A DNA stretch of 53,221 nt from Erysipelotrichaceae bacterium (GTDB lineage Bacteria; Bacillota_I; Bacilli_A; Erysipelotrichales; Erysipelotrichaceae): positions 1-53,221 of the forward strand of contig JAQXQU010000044.1 in the NCBI GenBank assembly GCA_029101345.1, read 5' to 3'. The notes under the pieces were generated by a model that saw nothing but the letters and a program-made list of their open reading frames with translations, was not told the DNA's origin and searched no databases. Below are positions 25,459-35,375 of this stretch, piece after piece; positions within the stretch are counted from its first letter, which is position 1; each line of letters begins with the position of its first letter. Position numbers and translations under genes: made by a program.

Positions 25459-26139
25459 ATGAAAGGAATACTCGGTAGAAAGCTTGGTATGACTCAGGTC
25501 TTCACTGAAGATGGAGTCTTGATTCCAGTAACTGTAGTTGAATGTGAACCTAACGTTGTCCTTCAGAAGAAGACAATGGAAACTGATGGTTATGAAGCAT
25601 TGCAGCTCGGTTTGGAAGACTTGAAGTTAAATAGAGCAAACAAGCCACAAATCGGCCATGCTAAGAAGGCCGGAACAACTCCAAAGAGATTTGTCAAGGA
25701 AGTCAAGGCTGACGAACTGATGAATGCGGAAGTTGGTTCAGAAATCAAAGTAGATATCTTTTCCGCTGGTGACATCGTTGATGTTACTGGTACTTCAAAA
25801 GGTAAGGGTTATACTGGTACGATCGCTAGATATAATCATCACCTGCTCCCATCAACACACGGTGTTGGTCCTATCCACAGAAATGTCGGTTCATTAGCTA
25901 CTACAGGTCGAAACAATGGCCGTATCGAAAAGAATACGCCAATGGCTGGTCATGATGGCCATTTGAAGACTACTAACCGCAATCTTGAAGTTATCAAGGT
26001 TGATGCTGAAAAGAACTACATGCTGATCAAGGGCAATGTCCCAGGACCAAAGAGAGGCTTAGTTGTTGTCAAGACTACAACAAAGAGAGTCAAGCATGTT
26101 GAACCTAAGGTTCTTCTAAATGAAAGCAAGGAGGGTTAA
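25459..26139 (+). CDS. rplC: 50S ribosomal protein L3
   Basis: This 226-residue protein begins MKGILGRKLGMTQVF. Its long finger loop reaches toward the peptidyl-transferase centre (region with PMAGHDGH), and it nucleates early 50S assembly. It starts behind AAAGGTG. The C-terminal tail after the usual end is slightly longer than Bacillus L3 (209 residues). It is followed by rplD after 3 nt. Confidence 0.97.
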   Translation: MKGILGRKLGMTQVFTEDGVLIPVTVVECEPNVVLQKKTMETDGYEALQLGLEDLKLNRANKPQIGHAKKAGTTPKRFVKEVKADELMNAEVGSEIKVDIFSAGDIVDVTGTSKGKGYTGTIARYNHHLLPSTHGVGPIHRNVGSLATTGRNNGRIEKNTPMAGHDGHLKTTNRNLEVIKVDAEKNYMLIKGNVPGPKRGLVVVKTTTKRVKHVEPKVLLNESKEG

Positions 26140-26142
26140 TCA

Positions 26143-26778
26143 ATGGCTAAGTGTGATGTATTTGATTTAACTGCTGCCAAAGTTGGTGAAGTTGAATTAG
26201 CAGATAGCGTCTTCGCTATTGAAGTAAACAACCAGGCAATCTTCGATGCTGTTCTTAGACAGCAATCATCTTGGAGACAGGGCACACATGCTGTCAAGAC
26301 AAGAGCAGAAGTATCTGGTGGTGGTAAGAAACCATTCAAGCAGAAGGGAACTGGTCGTGCTAGACAGGGTTCTTCAAGAGCTACACAAATGAGAGGTGGC
26401 GGTATTGCCTTCGGTCCAGTACCTAGATCTCATACATTCAAGTTAAACCGCAAGGTCAGACGTCTGGCTTTAAGAGGTGTCCTGACATTAAAGGCTCAGG
26501 AAGAAAATGTTATCGTTCTTGATTCAATCGCTATGCCTGAAATGAAGACAAAGAACTTTGTCAAGGTATTGGATGCATTCAAGATCGAAAGAAAAGTCCT
26601 ATTCGTTGTCGATGTCGCTGAAGACTTTGAAAATGCCTACATGAGTTCAAGAAACCTAGGCAATGTCAATATGGTCACTGTTGAAGGTGTCAACGTCTAT
26701 GACGTAATGAATGCAGGCAAGCTGGTTATGACCAAGGCTGCTGCTGAAAAGCTAGGGGAGGTATTATCTAATGACTAA
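26143..26778 (+). CDS. rplD: 50S ribosomal protein L4
   Basis: This 211-residue protein has an extended loop rich in Gly, Lys and Arg ([19 protein letters not shown]) lining the nascent-peptide tunnel. In E. coli free L4 represses its own operon at the leader, so it is a candidate ligand for the rpsJ leader here. It starts behind AAGGAGGG and overlaps rplW by 8 nt. Confidence 0.97.
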   Translation: MAKCDVFDLTAAKVGEVELADSVFAIEVNNQAIFDAVLRQQSSWRQGTHAVKTRAEVSGGGKKPFKQKGTGRARQGSSRATQMRGGGIAFGPVPRSHTFKLNRKVRRLALRGVLTLKAQEENVIVLDSIAMPEMKTKNFVKVLDAFKIERKVLFVVDVAEDFENAYMSSRNLGNVNMVTVEGVNVYDVMNAGKLVMTKAAAEKLGEVLSND

Positions 26779-27061
26779 TGCTAGAGATATCATTATTCGT
26801 CCTCTTGTAACAGAAAAGACAATCAAGACTGAAGAAACTCAGAATACTGTTGTATTCGAAGTTGCCAAGAAGGCAAACAAGATTGCTATCAAGCAGGCTA
26901 TTGAAGAAATCTTCAAGGTCAAGGTTGAATCTGTCAATACTGCTAATGTAAAGCCAAAGACCAAGAGAGTTGGCAGATATGTTGGCAAGACCAAGGCTAT
27001 CAAGAAAGCATATATTAAGTTAGCCGAAGGTTCTAAGATTGAAATCTTAGCTGACAAGTAA
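26771..27061 (+). CDS. rplW: 50S ribosomal protein L23
   Basis: This 96-residue protein sits at the tunnel exit and docks trigger factor and SRP. The N-terminal [14 protein letters not shown] motif and [18 protein letters not shown] loop are typical. It overlaps the end of rplD, with GGGGAGG upstream of ATG. A 66-nt gap containing a hairpin (CGGAA near 27076 with TTCCG near 27096) separates it from rplB. Confidence 0.97.
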   Translation: MTNARDIIIRPLVTEKTIKTEETQNTVVFEVAKKANKIAIKQAIEEIFKVKVESVNTANVKPKTKRVGRYVGKTKAIKKAYIKLAEGSKIEILADK

Positions 27062-27127
27062 TTGTCAAAAAACTATCGGAAGAAAAATGCTATTTCCGGA
27101 TAATTTGCATAAGGAGGAAGAATAGAA

Positions 27128-27961
27128 ATGGCTATTAAGACATACAAGCCTACTACTCCTGGTAGACGTGGCATGACCGCGCTTGCAAAGGATGAAATTA
27201 CTAAGCAGACTCCAGAAAGGTCTTTAACAGTAAGCTTCAGCAAGACAGGCGGCCGCAATAACACAGGAAGAATTACAACTAGACATCATGGTGGCGGTCA
27301 TAAGCAGTTATACCGTATCATCGATTTCAAGAGAAACAAGGATGACATTCCAGCAAAAGTTGCTGCTATCGAATACGATCCAAACAGAAATGCCAATATC
27401 GCTTTGCTTCACTATGTTGATGGTGAAAAGAGATATATTATCGCTCCTAAGGGCCTGACTGTTGGCATGATGGTAGTTTCTGGCAAAAAGACTGATATCA
27501 AAGTCGGTAACTGCCTGGAAATGAGAAATATGCCAGAAGGTACTTTGATTCATAATGTTGAATTAAAGCCAGGCAAGGGTGGCCAGCTGGCAAGAGCTGC
27601 TGGTGTCTCTGCTCAGATCCTTGGTATTGAAGAAAAATATGTTACTTTGCGTTTAGCAAGTGGTGAAACAAGAAAAGTTCTTGGTGTCTGCCGTGCTACT
27701 GTTGGTGAAGTTGGCAATGAAGATTACAACTTGGTCAACTTAGGTAAGGCTGGTAGATCAAGATGGATGGGTATCAGACCTACAGTTCGTGGTTCTGTTA
27801 TGAACCCAGTTGATCACCCTCATGGTGGTGGTGAAGGTCGTACACCAATCGGTCGTAAGGCTCCTATGACTCCATGGGGCAAGAAGGCTATGGGTGTTAA
27901 GACTCGTAAGACTAAGAAGCAGTCTTCAGCCTTAATCATCAGAAGAAGAAATGACAAGTAA
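27128..27961 (+). CDS. rplB: 50S ribosomal protein L2
   Basis: This 277-residue protein is one of the most conserved in the large subunit and supports the peptidyl-transferase centre and subunit joining. It has the [19 protein letters not shown]-terminal region and the [13 protein letters not shown] loop containing the conserved His. It starts behind AAGGAGG. The length matches Bacillus L2. Confidence 0.98.
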   Translation: MAIKTYKPTTPGRRGMTALAKDEITKQTPERSLTVSFSKTGGRNNTGRITTRHHGGGHKQLYRIIDFKRNKDDIPAKVAAIEYDPNRNANIALLHYVDGEKRYIIAPKGLTVGMMVVSGKKTDIKVGNCLEMRNMPEGTLIHNVELKPGKGGQLARAAGVSAQILGIEEKYVTLRLASGETRKVLGVCRATVGEVGNEDYNLVNLGKAGRSRWMGIRPTVRGSVMNPVDHPHGGGEGRTPIGRKAPMTPWGKKAMGVKTRKTKKQSSALIIRRRNDK

Positions 27962-27982
27962 TAGAAAGGGGAAGAAAGTATA

Positions 27983-28252
27983 ATGGGTAGAAGTTTAAAA
28001 AAGGGTCCATTCTGTGATGAACACTTAATGAAGAAAGTTGTCGCTCTTAATGAAGCCGGCAAAAAAGAAGTTATCAAGACTTGGTCACGTAGATCAATGA
28101 TCTTCCCTGAGTTCCTTGAACACACATTCGCTGTTTATAACGGCAAGGAACATGTTCCAGTATATGTTACCGAAGATATGGTTGGTCATAAGTTAGGCGA
28201 ATTCGTTCCAACTAGAAAATTCGGTGGCCATGGCGACGATAGAAAGGCGTAG
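27983..28252 (+). CDS. rpsS: 30S ribosomal protein S19
   Basis: This 89-residue protein of the 30S head ([17 protein letters not shown], later [15 protein letters not shown]) pairs with S13 and contacts bridge B1a. The ribosome-binding site AAAGGGG lies upstream. The stop is followed within 7 nt by the rplV start, whose ribosome-binding site overlaps it. Confidence 0.97.
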   Translation: MGRSLKKGPFCDEHLMKKVVALNEAGKKEVIKTWSRRSMIFPEFLEHTFAVYNGKEHVPVYVTEDMVGHKLGEFVPTRKFGGHGDDRKA

Positions 28253-28259
28253 GAGAAAT

Positions 28260-28592
28260 ATGGAAGCAAGATCAACAGCTAAAACCGTTAGAGTCACTGC
28301 GCGTAAGGCTAGATTAGTTCTAGATCTGATCCGTGGCAAAGACGTTGAAGTAGCAATGGGTATCCTGTCTTTAACACCTAACTATGCAGCTTCTGTTACA
28401 AAGAAGGTATTAAAGTCAGCAATTGCCAATGCTACAAATAACAATCAGTTAGATGAATCAAAACTATATGTCAAGGAATGCTATGCTAACGAAGGCGTCA
28501 CAATGAAGAGATTCATGCCTCGTGCAAAAGGAAGCGCATCAGCAATCATGAAGAGAACAAGCCACATTACTGTTGTGGTTGATGAAAGATAG
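28260..28592 (+). CDS. rplV: 50S ribosomal protein L22
   Basis: This 110-residue protein starts [19 protein letters not shown] at ATG 28260 behind TAGGAGA. A longer in-frame reading from 28224 runs inside rpsS and adds an unrelated Arg-rich stretch, so it is rejected. The beta-hairpin that lines the exit tunnel, a site of macrolide-resistance changes in other species, lies near the C-terminus ([13 protein letters not shown]). Confidence 0.96.
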   Translation: MEARSTAKTVRVTARKARLVLDLIRGKDVEVAMGILSLTPNYAASVTKKVLKSAIANATNNNQLDESKLYVKECYANEGVTMKRFMPRAKGSASAIMKRTSHITVVVDER

Positions 28593-28603
28593 GAGGTTAG
28601 AAA

Positions 28604-29386
28604 ATGGGTCAGAAAGTAAGTCCTATTGGTTTCCGTGTCGGTGTAATCCGTGATTGGGAATCACGCTGGTATGCTGAAAAGGAATACGGCGATTTATTAT
28701 TAGAAGATGTCAAGATTCGTGAACTTATCTTCACTGAATGCAAGAACGACCTCGTATCTCGTGTTGAAATTGAAAGAAGCAAGAATCGTGTAAACATCAT
28801 CGTCAGAACTGCTCGTCCAGGCCAGTTTGTTGGTGCTGATGGTGCCAAGATTGAAGCTTTGAAGAAGAAGCTTGCTAAGCTTGTTGCTGGCAAGGAAGTT
28901 AGCCTCAACATCGTTGAAGTTGCTAATCCTGATCTGGATGCACGTCTAGTTGCACTCAAGATTGCCAAGATGCTTGAAGAAAGACAGTCATTCCGTACTG
29001 CCCAGAAGAAAGCTATCCAGCAGACAATGCGTTCAGGCGCTAAGGGTATCAAGACTGCAATCTCCGGTAGATTAGGCGGTGCTGATATCGCTCGTTCTGA
29101 AGGCTATTCAGAAGGCATTGTTCCTCTGCATACATTAAGATCAGATATTGATTATGCATGGGAAGAAGCAATGACTACTTATGGCAAGCTGGGTGTCAAG
29201 GTCTGGATCTGCCGTGGCGAAGTCCTTCCTGGTCAGATGGTTCAGGAACCAGAAAAGCCAAAGATGGATCCAAACAGACGCAACAACCGTCGTAGAAATG
29301 ACAATAGACGCTTCAATAACAGAAATGAAGCACCAGCAGAAGCTAAGGCTGAAGCTAAAGCAGAATCTAAGGAGGCAGCAGAATAA
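28604..29386 (+). CDS. rpsC: 30S ribosomal protein S3 with low-complexity tail
   Basis: This 260-residue protein has the KH domain and C-terminal domain of S3 at the mRNA entry tunnel. The body ends near residue 215. It is followed by an unusual tail, first Asn/Arg-rich ([15 protein letters not shown]) and then Ala/Glu/Lys repeats. Bacillus S3 has 218 residues, so the tail adds about 40. AGGAGG precedes the ATG, and rplP starts 2 nt after the stop. Confidence 0.96.
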   Translation: MGQKVSPIGFRVGVIRDWESRWYAEKEYGDLLLEDVKIRELIFTECKNDLVSRVEIERSKNRVNIIVRTARPGQFVGADGAKIEALKKKLAKLVAGKEVSLNIVEVANPDLDARLVALKIAKMLEERQSFRTAQKKAIQQTMRSGAKGIKTAISGRLGGADIARSEGYSEGIVPLHTLRSDIDYAWEEAMTTYGKLGVKVWICRGEVLPGQMVQEPEKPKMDPNRRNNRRRNDNRRFNNRNEAPAEAKAEAKAESKEAAE

Positions 29387-29388
29387 TC

Positions 29389-29799
29389 ATGTTAATGCCT
29401 AAGAGAACTAAGTACCGTCGCCCTCATCGTTTAAGCCATGAAGGCAATACCAAGGCTGGAGGTTCCGTAACATTCGGTGAATACGGCCTCGTTGCCATGA
29501 ACGGTGCATATATTTCCAATAACCAGATCGAAGCTGCCCGTGTTGCCATGACAAGATACATGAACCGTGGTGGTCAGGTCTGGATCAAGATCTTCCCTCA
29601 TCTGGCAATCACTAAAAAGCCTCTGGAAGTACGTATGGGTTCCGGTAAAGGTGCGCCAGAAGGATGGGTTGCTGTTGTTAAAAAGGGCAGAGTAATGTTT
29701 GAAATCGGTGGCGTTTCTGAAGAAATTGCCAGAGAAGCATTCAGACTTGCATCTCACAAGTTACCTGTCAAGTGCAAGTTTATTAAGAAAGGTGAATAG
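29389..29799 (+). CDS. rplP: 50S ribosomal protein L16
   Basis: This 136-residue protein begins [14 protein letters not shown], the standard start. It contacts A-site tRNA and helps build the peptidyl-transferase centre (segment [17 protein letters not shown]). Its ribosome-binding site (AAGGAGG) lies in the last codons of rpsC, so the two are coupled. Length is normal. Confidence 0.97.
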   Translation: MLMPKRTKYRRPHRLSHEGNTKAGGSVTFGEYGLVAMNGAYISNNQIEAARVAMTRYMNRGGQVWIKIFPHLAITKKPLEVRMGSGKGAPEGWVAVVKKGRVMFEIGGVSEEIAREAFRLASHKLPVKCKFIKKGE

Positions 29800-29801
29800 T
29801 C

Positions 29802-29993
29802 ATGAACATTAAGGAAATCAGAGAAATGTCAAACGAAGAACTGGTTCAGGCACTTGATGCTGCAAAAGTTGAACTATTCGACCTTCGTTTCCAGAGAGCT
29901 ACTGGCTCAATTGAAAACCCTATGCAGATCAGAGAATTGAGAAAGAGAATTGCTCGTATTCTCACTGTATTAAAGGAAAGAGAAGCAAAGTAA
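29802..29993 (+). CDS. rpmC: 50S ribosomal protein L29
   Basis: This 63-residue two-helix protein (MNIKEIREMSNEELVQAL, LRKRIARILTVLKERE) sits near the tunnel exit next to L23. It starts 2 nt after rplP behind GAAAGGTG. Size and gene position are canonical. Confidence 0.96.
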   Translation: MNIKEIREMSNEELVQALDAAKVELFDLRFQRATGSIENPMQIRELRKRIARILTVLKEREAK

Positions 29994-30008
29994 AGGAGGG
30001 GCTAATCA

Positions 30009-30272
30009 ATGGAAAGAACAAATAAGAGACGCGTTTTACGCGGCAAAGTCGTATCTGACAAGATGCAGAAGACAATCGTTGTTGAGATTTCTGAGAAGAA
30101 GAGCCACCCACTTTATGGCAAGCAGACAAAATTCTCAAGAAGATTCAAGGCTCACGATGAAAATGAAGTTGCTAAGATTGGCGATATCGTTGAAATTGTT
30201 GAAACCAGAAGACTTAGCAAGGACAAGCATTTCCGTCTTGCTAAGGTAGTTGAAAAGGCAGTAATTCTGTAG
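30009..30272 (+). CDS. rpsQ: 30S ribosomal protein S17
   Basis: This 87-residue OB-fold protein is an early assembly factor of the 30S body ([20 protein letters not shown], later [17 protein letters not shown]). AAAGGAGGGG precedes the ATG at the usual spacing. rplN follows after 10 nt with its own AGGAGG. Confidence 0.97.
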   Translation: MERTNKRRVLRGKVVSDKMQKTIVVEISEKKSHPLYGKQTKFSRRFKAHDENEVAKIGDIVEIVETRRLSKDKHFRLAKVVEKAVIL

Positions 30273-30282
30273 GAGGTTAAGC

Positions 30283-30651
30283 ATGATTTGTAATGAGTCA
30301 AGATTAAAAGTCGCAGATAATTCTGGTGCCAAGGAATTACTGGTAATCCGTTGCTTAGGCGGATCTAGAAGAAAGACTGCAAATATCGGCGATGTCGTTG
30401 TTTGTTCAGTCAAGGATGCTGCTGCAGGCGGCACTGCTAAGAAGGGTCAGGTTGTCAAGGCTGTCATCGTTAGAACCAAATATGGAATTTCAAGACCTAA
30501 TGGTTCATATATCAAGTTCGATGACAACGCTGCTGTTATCATCAAGGATGATAAGACTCCAGTAGGAACTCGTATTTTCGGCCCTGTAGCTAGAGAACTT
30601 CGTGATAAGGACTATATGAAGATTGTATCCTTAGCACCAGAAGTATTATAG
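30283..30651 (+). CDS. rplN: 50S ribosomal protein L14
   Basis: This 122-residue beta-barrel protein lies at the subunit interface and binds the silencing factor RsfS in other bacteria. It begins [20 protein letters not shown]. The family signature ([19 protein letters not shown]) is intact, and the length is invariant with Bacillus. Confidence 0.98.
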   Translation: MICNESRLKVADNSGAKELLVIRCLGGSRRKTANIGDVVVCSVKDAAAGGTAKKGQVVKAVIVRTKYGISRPNGSYIKFDDNAAVIIKDDKTPVGTRIFGPVARELRDKDYMKIVSLAPEVL

Positions 30652-30664
30652 GAGGATGGCTTAG

Positions 30665-30988
30665 ATGAAAATCAAAAAAGGTGATAAAGTTCAGGTCATC
30701 GCAGGACAGGACAAGGGTACCGTTGCTGAAGTAATCGCTGTTTTCCCTAAGGAAAACAAGGTTGTCGTTGAAGGCGTTAATATCGCCAAGAAAGCAATGA
30801 AGCCTTCACAGGCCAATCCTGATGGTGGCTTCGTCGAAGCAGAAGTCAAGATCGATGCTTCAAATGTTATGCTTTACGATTCAAAAGCAAAGAAGGCATC
30901 AAGAGTTGGTGTCAAGCTGGACAAGAAGGGTAACAAGGTTAGATATTACAAGAAGTCTGGCACTGAAGTTAAGGGGGCTAAGAAATAA
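30665..30988 (+). CDS. rplX: 50S ribosomal protein L24
   Basis: This 107-residue protein has an N-terminal KOW motif ([19 protein letters not shown]) and starts 50S assembly. AGGAGG lies upstream. The last base of its stop is the first base of the rplE ATG (TAATG), so the two are translationally coupled. Confidence 0.97.
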   Translation: MKIKKGDKVQVIAGQDKGTVAEVIAVFPKENKVVVEGVNIAKKAMKPSQANPDGGFVEAEVKIDASNVMLYDSKAKKASRVGVKLDKKGNKVRYYKKSGTEVKGAKK

Positions 30989-31527
30989 TGAACCGTCTTA
31001 AGGAAAAATATCTTAATGAAGTCAAGCCTGAATTAATCAATAAGTTTGGCTACACTTCAGTAATGCAGTGTCCAAAGCTTGACAAGGTTGTTATCAACCT
31101 TGGTGTTGGTGAAGCTGTTTCTGAACCTAAGTTCTTGGAAGAAGCAGTTGCTGAACTTACACTTCTTGCTGGTCAGAAACCAGTTATTACTAAGGCTAAG
31201 AAGTCAATTGCCAACTTCAAATTAAGAGAAGGCATGTCAATTGGCTGCAAGGTTACTTTGCGTGGTGAAAAGATGTATGAATTCCTTGATAAGCTATTCA
31301 ACATCGCTTTGCCAAGAGTCAGAGACTTCCGTGGCGTAAGCAATACTGCTTTTGATGGAAGAGGAAACTATACTTTAGGCGTTAAGGAACAGGTTATCTT
31401 CCCTGAAATCCAATACGATAAGGTCAACAAGGTTCGTGGTATGGATATTGTTATCGTTACTACAGCCAATACGAATGAGGAAGCTAAGGAATTATTAAAG
31501 GGCCTTGGCATGCCATTTGCTAAGTAG
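30988..31527 (+). CDS. rplE: 50S ribosomal protein L5
   Basis: This 179-residue 5S rRNA-binding protein of the central protuberance contacts P-site tRNA. The N-terminus [12 protein letters not shown] and the segment [22 protein letters not shown] are typical. It overlaps rplX by one base, and its AAGGGGG ribosome-binding site lies in rplX. Confidence 0.98.
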   Translation: MNRLKEKYLNEVKPELINKFGYTSVMQCPKLDKVVINLGVGEAVSEPKFLEEAVAELTLLAGQKPVITKAKKSIANFKLREGMSIGCKVTLRGEKMYEFLDKLFNIALPRVRDFRGVSNTAFDGRGNYTLGVKEQVIFPEIQYDKVNKVRGMDIVIVTTANTNEEAKELLKGLGMPFAK

Positions 31528-31538
31528 GAGGAGAAAAC

Positions 31539-31724
31539 ATGGCAAAGACATCAATGAAGGTTAAAGCACATCGTCCAGCTAAGTTCTCAACTCGTGCTTA
31601 TACAAGATGTGAAAGATGTGGTCGTCCACATTCAGTATTAAGAAAATATAAGTTATGCCGTATCTGCTTCAGGGAATTGGCTTACAAGGGCCAGATTCCT
31701 GGTGTCAAGAAGGCAAGCTGGTAA
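31539..31724 (+). CDS. rpsZ: 30S ribosomal protein S14, zinc-binding type Z
   Basis: This 61-residue form of S14 has four zinc ligands (CERCGRPHS and CRICFREL, two CxxC pairs). This is the short C+ type, in contrast to the longer zinc-free S14 some bacteria switch to under zinc limitation. AGGAGG precedes ATG. The type-Z form in the spc operon is standard for Firmicutes. Confidence 0.97.
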   Translation: MAKTSMKVKAHRPAKFSTRAYTRCERCGRPHSVLRKYKLCRICFRELAYKGQIPGVKKASW

Positions 31725-31740
31725 AGGAGGGAAAACGACA

Positions 31741-32142
31741 ATGATGAATATGACTGATCCAATTGCGGATATGCTCACAAGAATCAGAAATGGTCTATCT
31801 GCAAGACACGACACTGTAGCCGTTCCTGCCAGCAAGATCAAGGTAGAGATTGCCCGCATCCTTAAGGAAGAAGGCTATATCAACAATTATTCTGTTGATG
31901 GCGAAGGCAAGGACAAGGCTATCACTATTGAACTGAAATATGGTCAGAATGGTTCAAAGATCATTTCTGGCATTAAGAGAATCTCTAAGCCAGGCTTAAA
32001 GGTTTATGCAAAGAATGATGCTCTTCCAAGAGTCCTGAATGGTCTTGGCATTGCCATCATTTCCACTTCAAAGGGCTTAATGACAGACCGCGATGCTCGC
32101 AAGGCTAAACTTGGCGGTGAAGTTATTGCCTACGTTTGGTAA
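31741..32142 (+). CDS. rpsH: 30S ribosomal protein S8
   Basis: This 133-residue protein starts [18 protein letters not shown] at ATG 31741 behind AAAGGAGGG. A longer in-frame start at 31702 would run through the end of rpsZ and the ribosome-binding site and is rejected. S8 binds 16S helix 21 and in E. coli represses the spc operon at an rplE mRNA mimic; no such structure was sought in detail. Confidence 0.96.
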   Translation: MMNMTDPIADMLTRIRNGLSARHDTVAVPASKIKVEIARILKEEGYINNYSVDGEGKDKAITIELKYGQNGSKIISGIKRISKPGLKVYAKNDALPRVLNGLGIAIISTSKGLMTDRDARKAKLGGEVIAYVW

Positions 32143-32162
32143 TAATTTAAGGAGAATAGGAA

Positions 32163-32705
32163 ATGTCACGTATCGGAAATAAGATGATTACCATTCCTGC
32201 TGGAGTTGAATTATCAGTTTCAGAAGGCAATGAGGTGACTGTAAAGGGTCCTAAGGGAACTTTATCACGTCAGTTTAGTCCATTGATTTCCATTGAAGTC
32301 AATGGCGCTGAAGTAGTCTGCAAGCGCGCTAATGAAGAAAAGCACACTAAGCAGTTACATGGTACAACTAGAGCTTTGCTTAACAACATGATCGTTGGTG
32401 TCAATGAAGGCTATTCAAAGACATTATTGATCGAAGGTATTGGTTACCGTGCAGCCCTTGCTGGTAACAAATTGACTTTGAATGTCGGCTACTCACATCA
32501 GATTGATTATGTAGCTGAAGAAGGCATCAAGCTTGAAGTGCCAAATGCAACAACTATTGTTGTCTCTGGTATTGATAAGCAGAGAGTTGGTGAAGTTGCT
32601 TCTGTTATCAGAGGCTATCGTAAGCCAGAACCTTATAAGGGCAAGGGTATCCGTTATAAGGATGAAATCATCCGTCGTAAGGAAGGCAAGACGGCTGGTA
32701 AGTAG
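32163..32705 (+). CDS. rplF: 50S ribosomal protein L6
   Basis: This 180-residue protein has two duplicated domains and lies near the factor-binding site. Its N-terminus is [16 protein letters not shown], and it ends with the [19 protein letters not shown] motif. AAGGAGA is upstream. rplR follows after 21 nt. Confidence 0.97.
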   Translation: MSRIGNKMITIPAGVELSVSEGNEVTVKGPKGTLSRQFSPLISIEVNGAEVVCKRANEEKHTKQLHGTTRALLNNMIVGVNEGYSKTLLIEGIGYRAALAGNKLTLNVGYSHQIDYVAEEGIKLEVPNATTIVVSGIDKQRVGEVASVIRGYRKPEPYKGKGIRYKDEIIRRKEGKTAGK

Positions 32706-32726
32706 TGGGAAAGGAGTAAGTAAAAT

Positions 32727-33083
32727 ATGGTTAATAAAGGATCTAAGAATGTTGAACGTCAAAGAAGACATCTACGTATTAGAACTAAGCTTAGCGGTAC
32801 TGCTGAATGCCCACGTTTAAACGTCTTCCGTTCAAATGCACATATTCATTGTCAGATTATTGACGATGTCAAGGGTGTAACATTGGTTTCATGTTCATCC
32901 GTTGAATTGAAGCTTGCTAATGGCGGTAATGTGGAAGCTGCCAAGACAGTAGGTACTGAAATTGCCAAGAGAGCTTTGGAAAAGGGCATCACTTCTGTTG
33001 TCTTCGACCGTGGTGGCTATGTTTACCATGGAAGAGTCAAGGCTGTTGCTGATGCTGCTAGAGAAGCAGGTCTGAATTTCTAA
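32727..33083 (+). CDS. rplR: 50S ribosomal protein L18
   Basis: This 118-residue 5S rRNA-binding protein of the central protuberance begins with a basic tail ([16 protein letters not shown]). It contains the [19 protein letters not shown] region and ends [12 protein letters not shown]. It is preceded by AAAGGAG and followed by rpsE after 13 nt. Confidence 0.97.
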   Translation: MVNKGSKNVERQRRHLRIRTKLSGTAECPRLNVFRSNAHIHCQIIDDVKGVTLVSCSSVELKLANGGNVEAAKTVGTEIAKRALEKGITSVVFDRGGYVYHGRVKAVADAAREAGLNF

Positions 33084-33096
33084 GGAGTTAGGTAAT

Positions 33097-33636
33097 ATGG
33101 AAAACAATAACAATAAGAATAACAACAGAAAGCCTAGAAGATTCCCTCGCGAACAGAAAGAGTTCGAAGAGAGAGTAGTCCAGATCAACCGTATTTCCAA
33201 GACTGTCAAAGGTGGACGCAAGATGCGTTTCTCAGCTCTGATTGTTGTAGGTGACAAGAAGGGCAGAGTTGGTTACGGTATGGGCAAGGCCAATGAAGTA
33301 CCTGATGCAATTAGAAAAGCTTCAGAAGCAGCTAAGAAGAATGTTGTTAGGGTTCCTCTAGTCAACGGCTTCAAGACAATTCCACATCCAGTTACAGGTA
33401 TCTTCGGTGCCGGCAATGTTGTATTAAGACCTGCTGCTGAAGGTACAGGTATTGTTGCAGGTGGTGCAGTTCGTGCAGTATTAGAGCTTGCTGGTGCAAA
33501 CGACGTAATCTCTAAATGTGTAGGTTCTCGTACACCTATCAACATGGTTCGCGCTACTTTCAATGGTCTTGAACAGTTAAAAACTGTCAATGCCGTTGCC
33601 AAGATGCGTGGCAAGAAAGTTGAAGAAATTCGATAG
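33097..33636 (+). CDS. rpsE: 30S ribosomal protein S5
   Basis: This 179-residue protein takes part in mRNA unwinding and accuracy. The N-terminus carries an Asn/Lys-rich extension ([15 protein letters not shown]) ahead of the normal start region [16 protein letters not shown]. The body includes the RNA-binding loop [24 protein letters not shown] lies upstream. Only 9 nt separate it from rplO, so rpmD, usually found here, is missing. Confidence 0.97.
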   Translation: MENNNNKNNNRKPRRFPREQKEFEERVVQINRISKTVKGGRKMRFSALIVVGDKKGRVGYGMGKANEVPDAIRKASEAAKKNVVRVPLVNGFKTIPHPVTGIFGAGNVVLRPAAEGTGIVAGGAVRAVLELAGANDVISKCVGSRTPINMVRATFNGLEQLKTVNAVAKMRGKKVEEIR

Positions 33637-33645
33637 GAGGCCAAG

Positions 33646-34086
33646 ATGGACTTAAGCAATTTAAAATACAATGAAGGTGCGCGCAAGAACAGAAAGCGCA
33701 TCGGCAGAGGCCAGGGCTCAGGTCATGGCAAGACTGCAGGCAAGGGCCATAAGGGTCAGAACGCTCGTTCCGGCGGCGGTGTAGCTCTTGGCTTCGAAGG
33801 TGGTCAGACACCTCTATACAAGAGAATTCCTAAGAGAGGTTTCACTAATTTCACTCGTAAGGAATATGCAATTGTCAATCTTGATTCATTGAATGCTTTT
33901 GAGGCTGGTGCACATGTTACACCTGCATTATTAAAGGAAGCAGGAATTATCAAGAAGGAACTTGATGGCGTTAAGGTTTTAGGCAATGGTACTATTGAAA
34001 AGGCTTTGACTGTCACTTGCCATAAGATTTCCAAGAGCGCTTTAGCAGCGATTGAAAAGGCGGGCGGAACAGTAGAGGTACTCTAA
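33646..34086 (+). CDS. rplO: 50S ribosomal protein L15
   Basis: This 146-residue protein has a Gly- and Arg-rich N-terminal extension ([21 protein letters not shown]) that threads into 23S rRNA, and a globular C-terminal domain. AGGAGG precedes the ATG. secY begins 1 nt after its stop, so translation is coupled. Confidence 0.97.
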   Translation: MDLSNLKYNEGARKNRKRIGRGQGSGHGKTAGKGHKGQNARSGGGVALGFEGGQTPLYKRIPKRGFTNFTRKEYAIVNLDSLNAFEAGAHVTPALLKEAGIIKKELDGVKVLGNGTIEKALTVTCHKISKSALAAIEKAGGTVEVL

Positions 34087-34087
34087 T

Positions 34088-35365
34088 ATGTTCCAGACAT
34101 TTGCTGACTTCTTTAAGAACAAAGATATTCGCAAGAAGATATTGTTTACATTGGCAATACTCTTCATCTTTAGACTTGGTGCAGCTATCCCTGCACCAGG
34201 TATCAATGATACAATCATCCAGCTTTCAGCCAATTCATTGCTTGGCATGATGAACCTGCTAGGAGGTGGATCCATCGAACAGATGTCCATCTTCTCGCTT
34301 GGTGTTGGACCTTATATCACCGCATCAATCATCATCCAGCTGCTAAGCATGGATATCATTCCAGCCTTAGCAGAAATGGTAAAGGATGGCAAGAAGGGTC
34401 GTCAGCAGATGGACCGCATCACCAGATATCTTGGTGTTGTCCTGGGTCTTGTGCAGGGGTTCTTCATTGTCCAGCTTCTTTCCAAACAGTATGGCATGGT
34501 TGAAAATCCTGGTGCTGTATCCTACTTCTATATCGCTGTAATCTTCACAGCTGGTACCATGTTCCTGTTATGGCTGGCTGACCAGATTACAACAAAAGGC
34601 ATTGGCAATGGTGTTTCTGTCATTATCATGGCAGGCATTGTTGCAGATATGCCAAACAATTTCCGTACGGTTTATGCTACATTTGTCAGCCAGGATGCAA
34701 CTAATCCTCTAGGCTGGCTAGGACTTCTTATCTATATCGTCATGTTTATAGCCATTATTATTCTGGTTGTCGTCATGCAGGTTTCAGAAAGAAGAATTCC
34801 CATCCAGCAGTCATCCAGCCATCAGATCAACCGTACAAAAGGTGATTTGAATCACCTTCCTTTGAAGATAAACTCTGCTTCTGTTATCCCAGTCATCTTT
34901 GCTGGTGCTTTGATTCAGGGACCAATGATCATCGCGTCCTGGATCAATGCCGATGCCTATAACTGGCTTGCAAAGATCTGTGATTTTACAAGCCCTTGGT
35001 TCCTTGCATTCTATTGTGTCCTGATCATCCTGTTTACATTCTTCTATACGAATCTGACAGTCGATCCTCAGAAGATTTCTGAGAATCTGAACAAGCAGGG
35101 TACATATATTCCAGGTGTAAGACCTGGCAAGGAAACTAAAGAGTATGTTTCTAAGGTATTAAACAGAATCACAGTTTTAGGTGCAATCCTGCTTGCTTTC
35201 ATTGCACTGCTTCCATATGTCGTATCAGCTTTGACTAAGCTGCCTCAATCTGCAGCTGTTGGCGGCACTGGTATTATCATCGTGGTTGGTGTAGCGATGG
35301 AAACAATCAAGGAGCTGAAGGGTCAATTGACTCAGAAGCAGTACCGTGGTTTTGTTGGCAAGTAA
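34088..35365 (+). CDS. secY: Preprotein translocase subunit SecY
   Basis: This 425-residue channel protein has ten transmembrane helices. The N-terminal FRLGAAIPAPGIND segment and plug, the cytoplasmic loop with SERRIPIQQSSS, and the loop with NLTVDPQKISENLNKQGTYIPGVRPG that contacts SecA and ribosomes are all standard. It lies in the usual place between rplO and adk. Confidence 0.97.
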   Translation: MFQTFADFFKNKDIRKKILFTLAILFIFRLGAAIPAPGINDTIIQLSANSLLGMMNLLGGGSIEQMSIFSLGVGPYITASIIIQLLSMDIIPALAEMVKDGKKGRQQMDRITRYLGVVLGLVQGFFIVQLLSKQYGMVENPGAVSYFYIAVIFTAGTMFLLWLADQITTKGIGNGVSVIIMAGIVADMPNNFRTVYATFVSQDATNPLGWLGLLIYIVMFIAIIILVVVMQVSERRIPIQQSSSHQINRTKGDLNHLPLKINSASVIPVIFAGALIQGPMIIASWINADAYNWLAKICDFTSPWFLAFYCVLIILFTFFYTNLTVDPQKISENLNKQGTYIPGVRPGKETKEYVSKVLNRITVLGAILLAFIALLPYVVSALTKLPQSAAVGGTGIIIVVGVAMETIKELKGQLTQKQYRGFVGK

Positions 35366-35375
35366 AGGAAAAAAT

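Noticed and set aside
28224-28259. Longer start for rplV
   Set aside because: The added residues lie inside rpsS and precede a good ribosome-binding site for ATG 28260.
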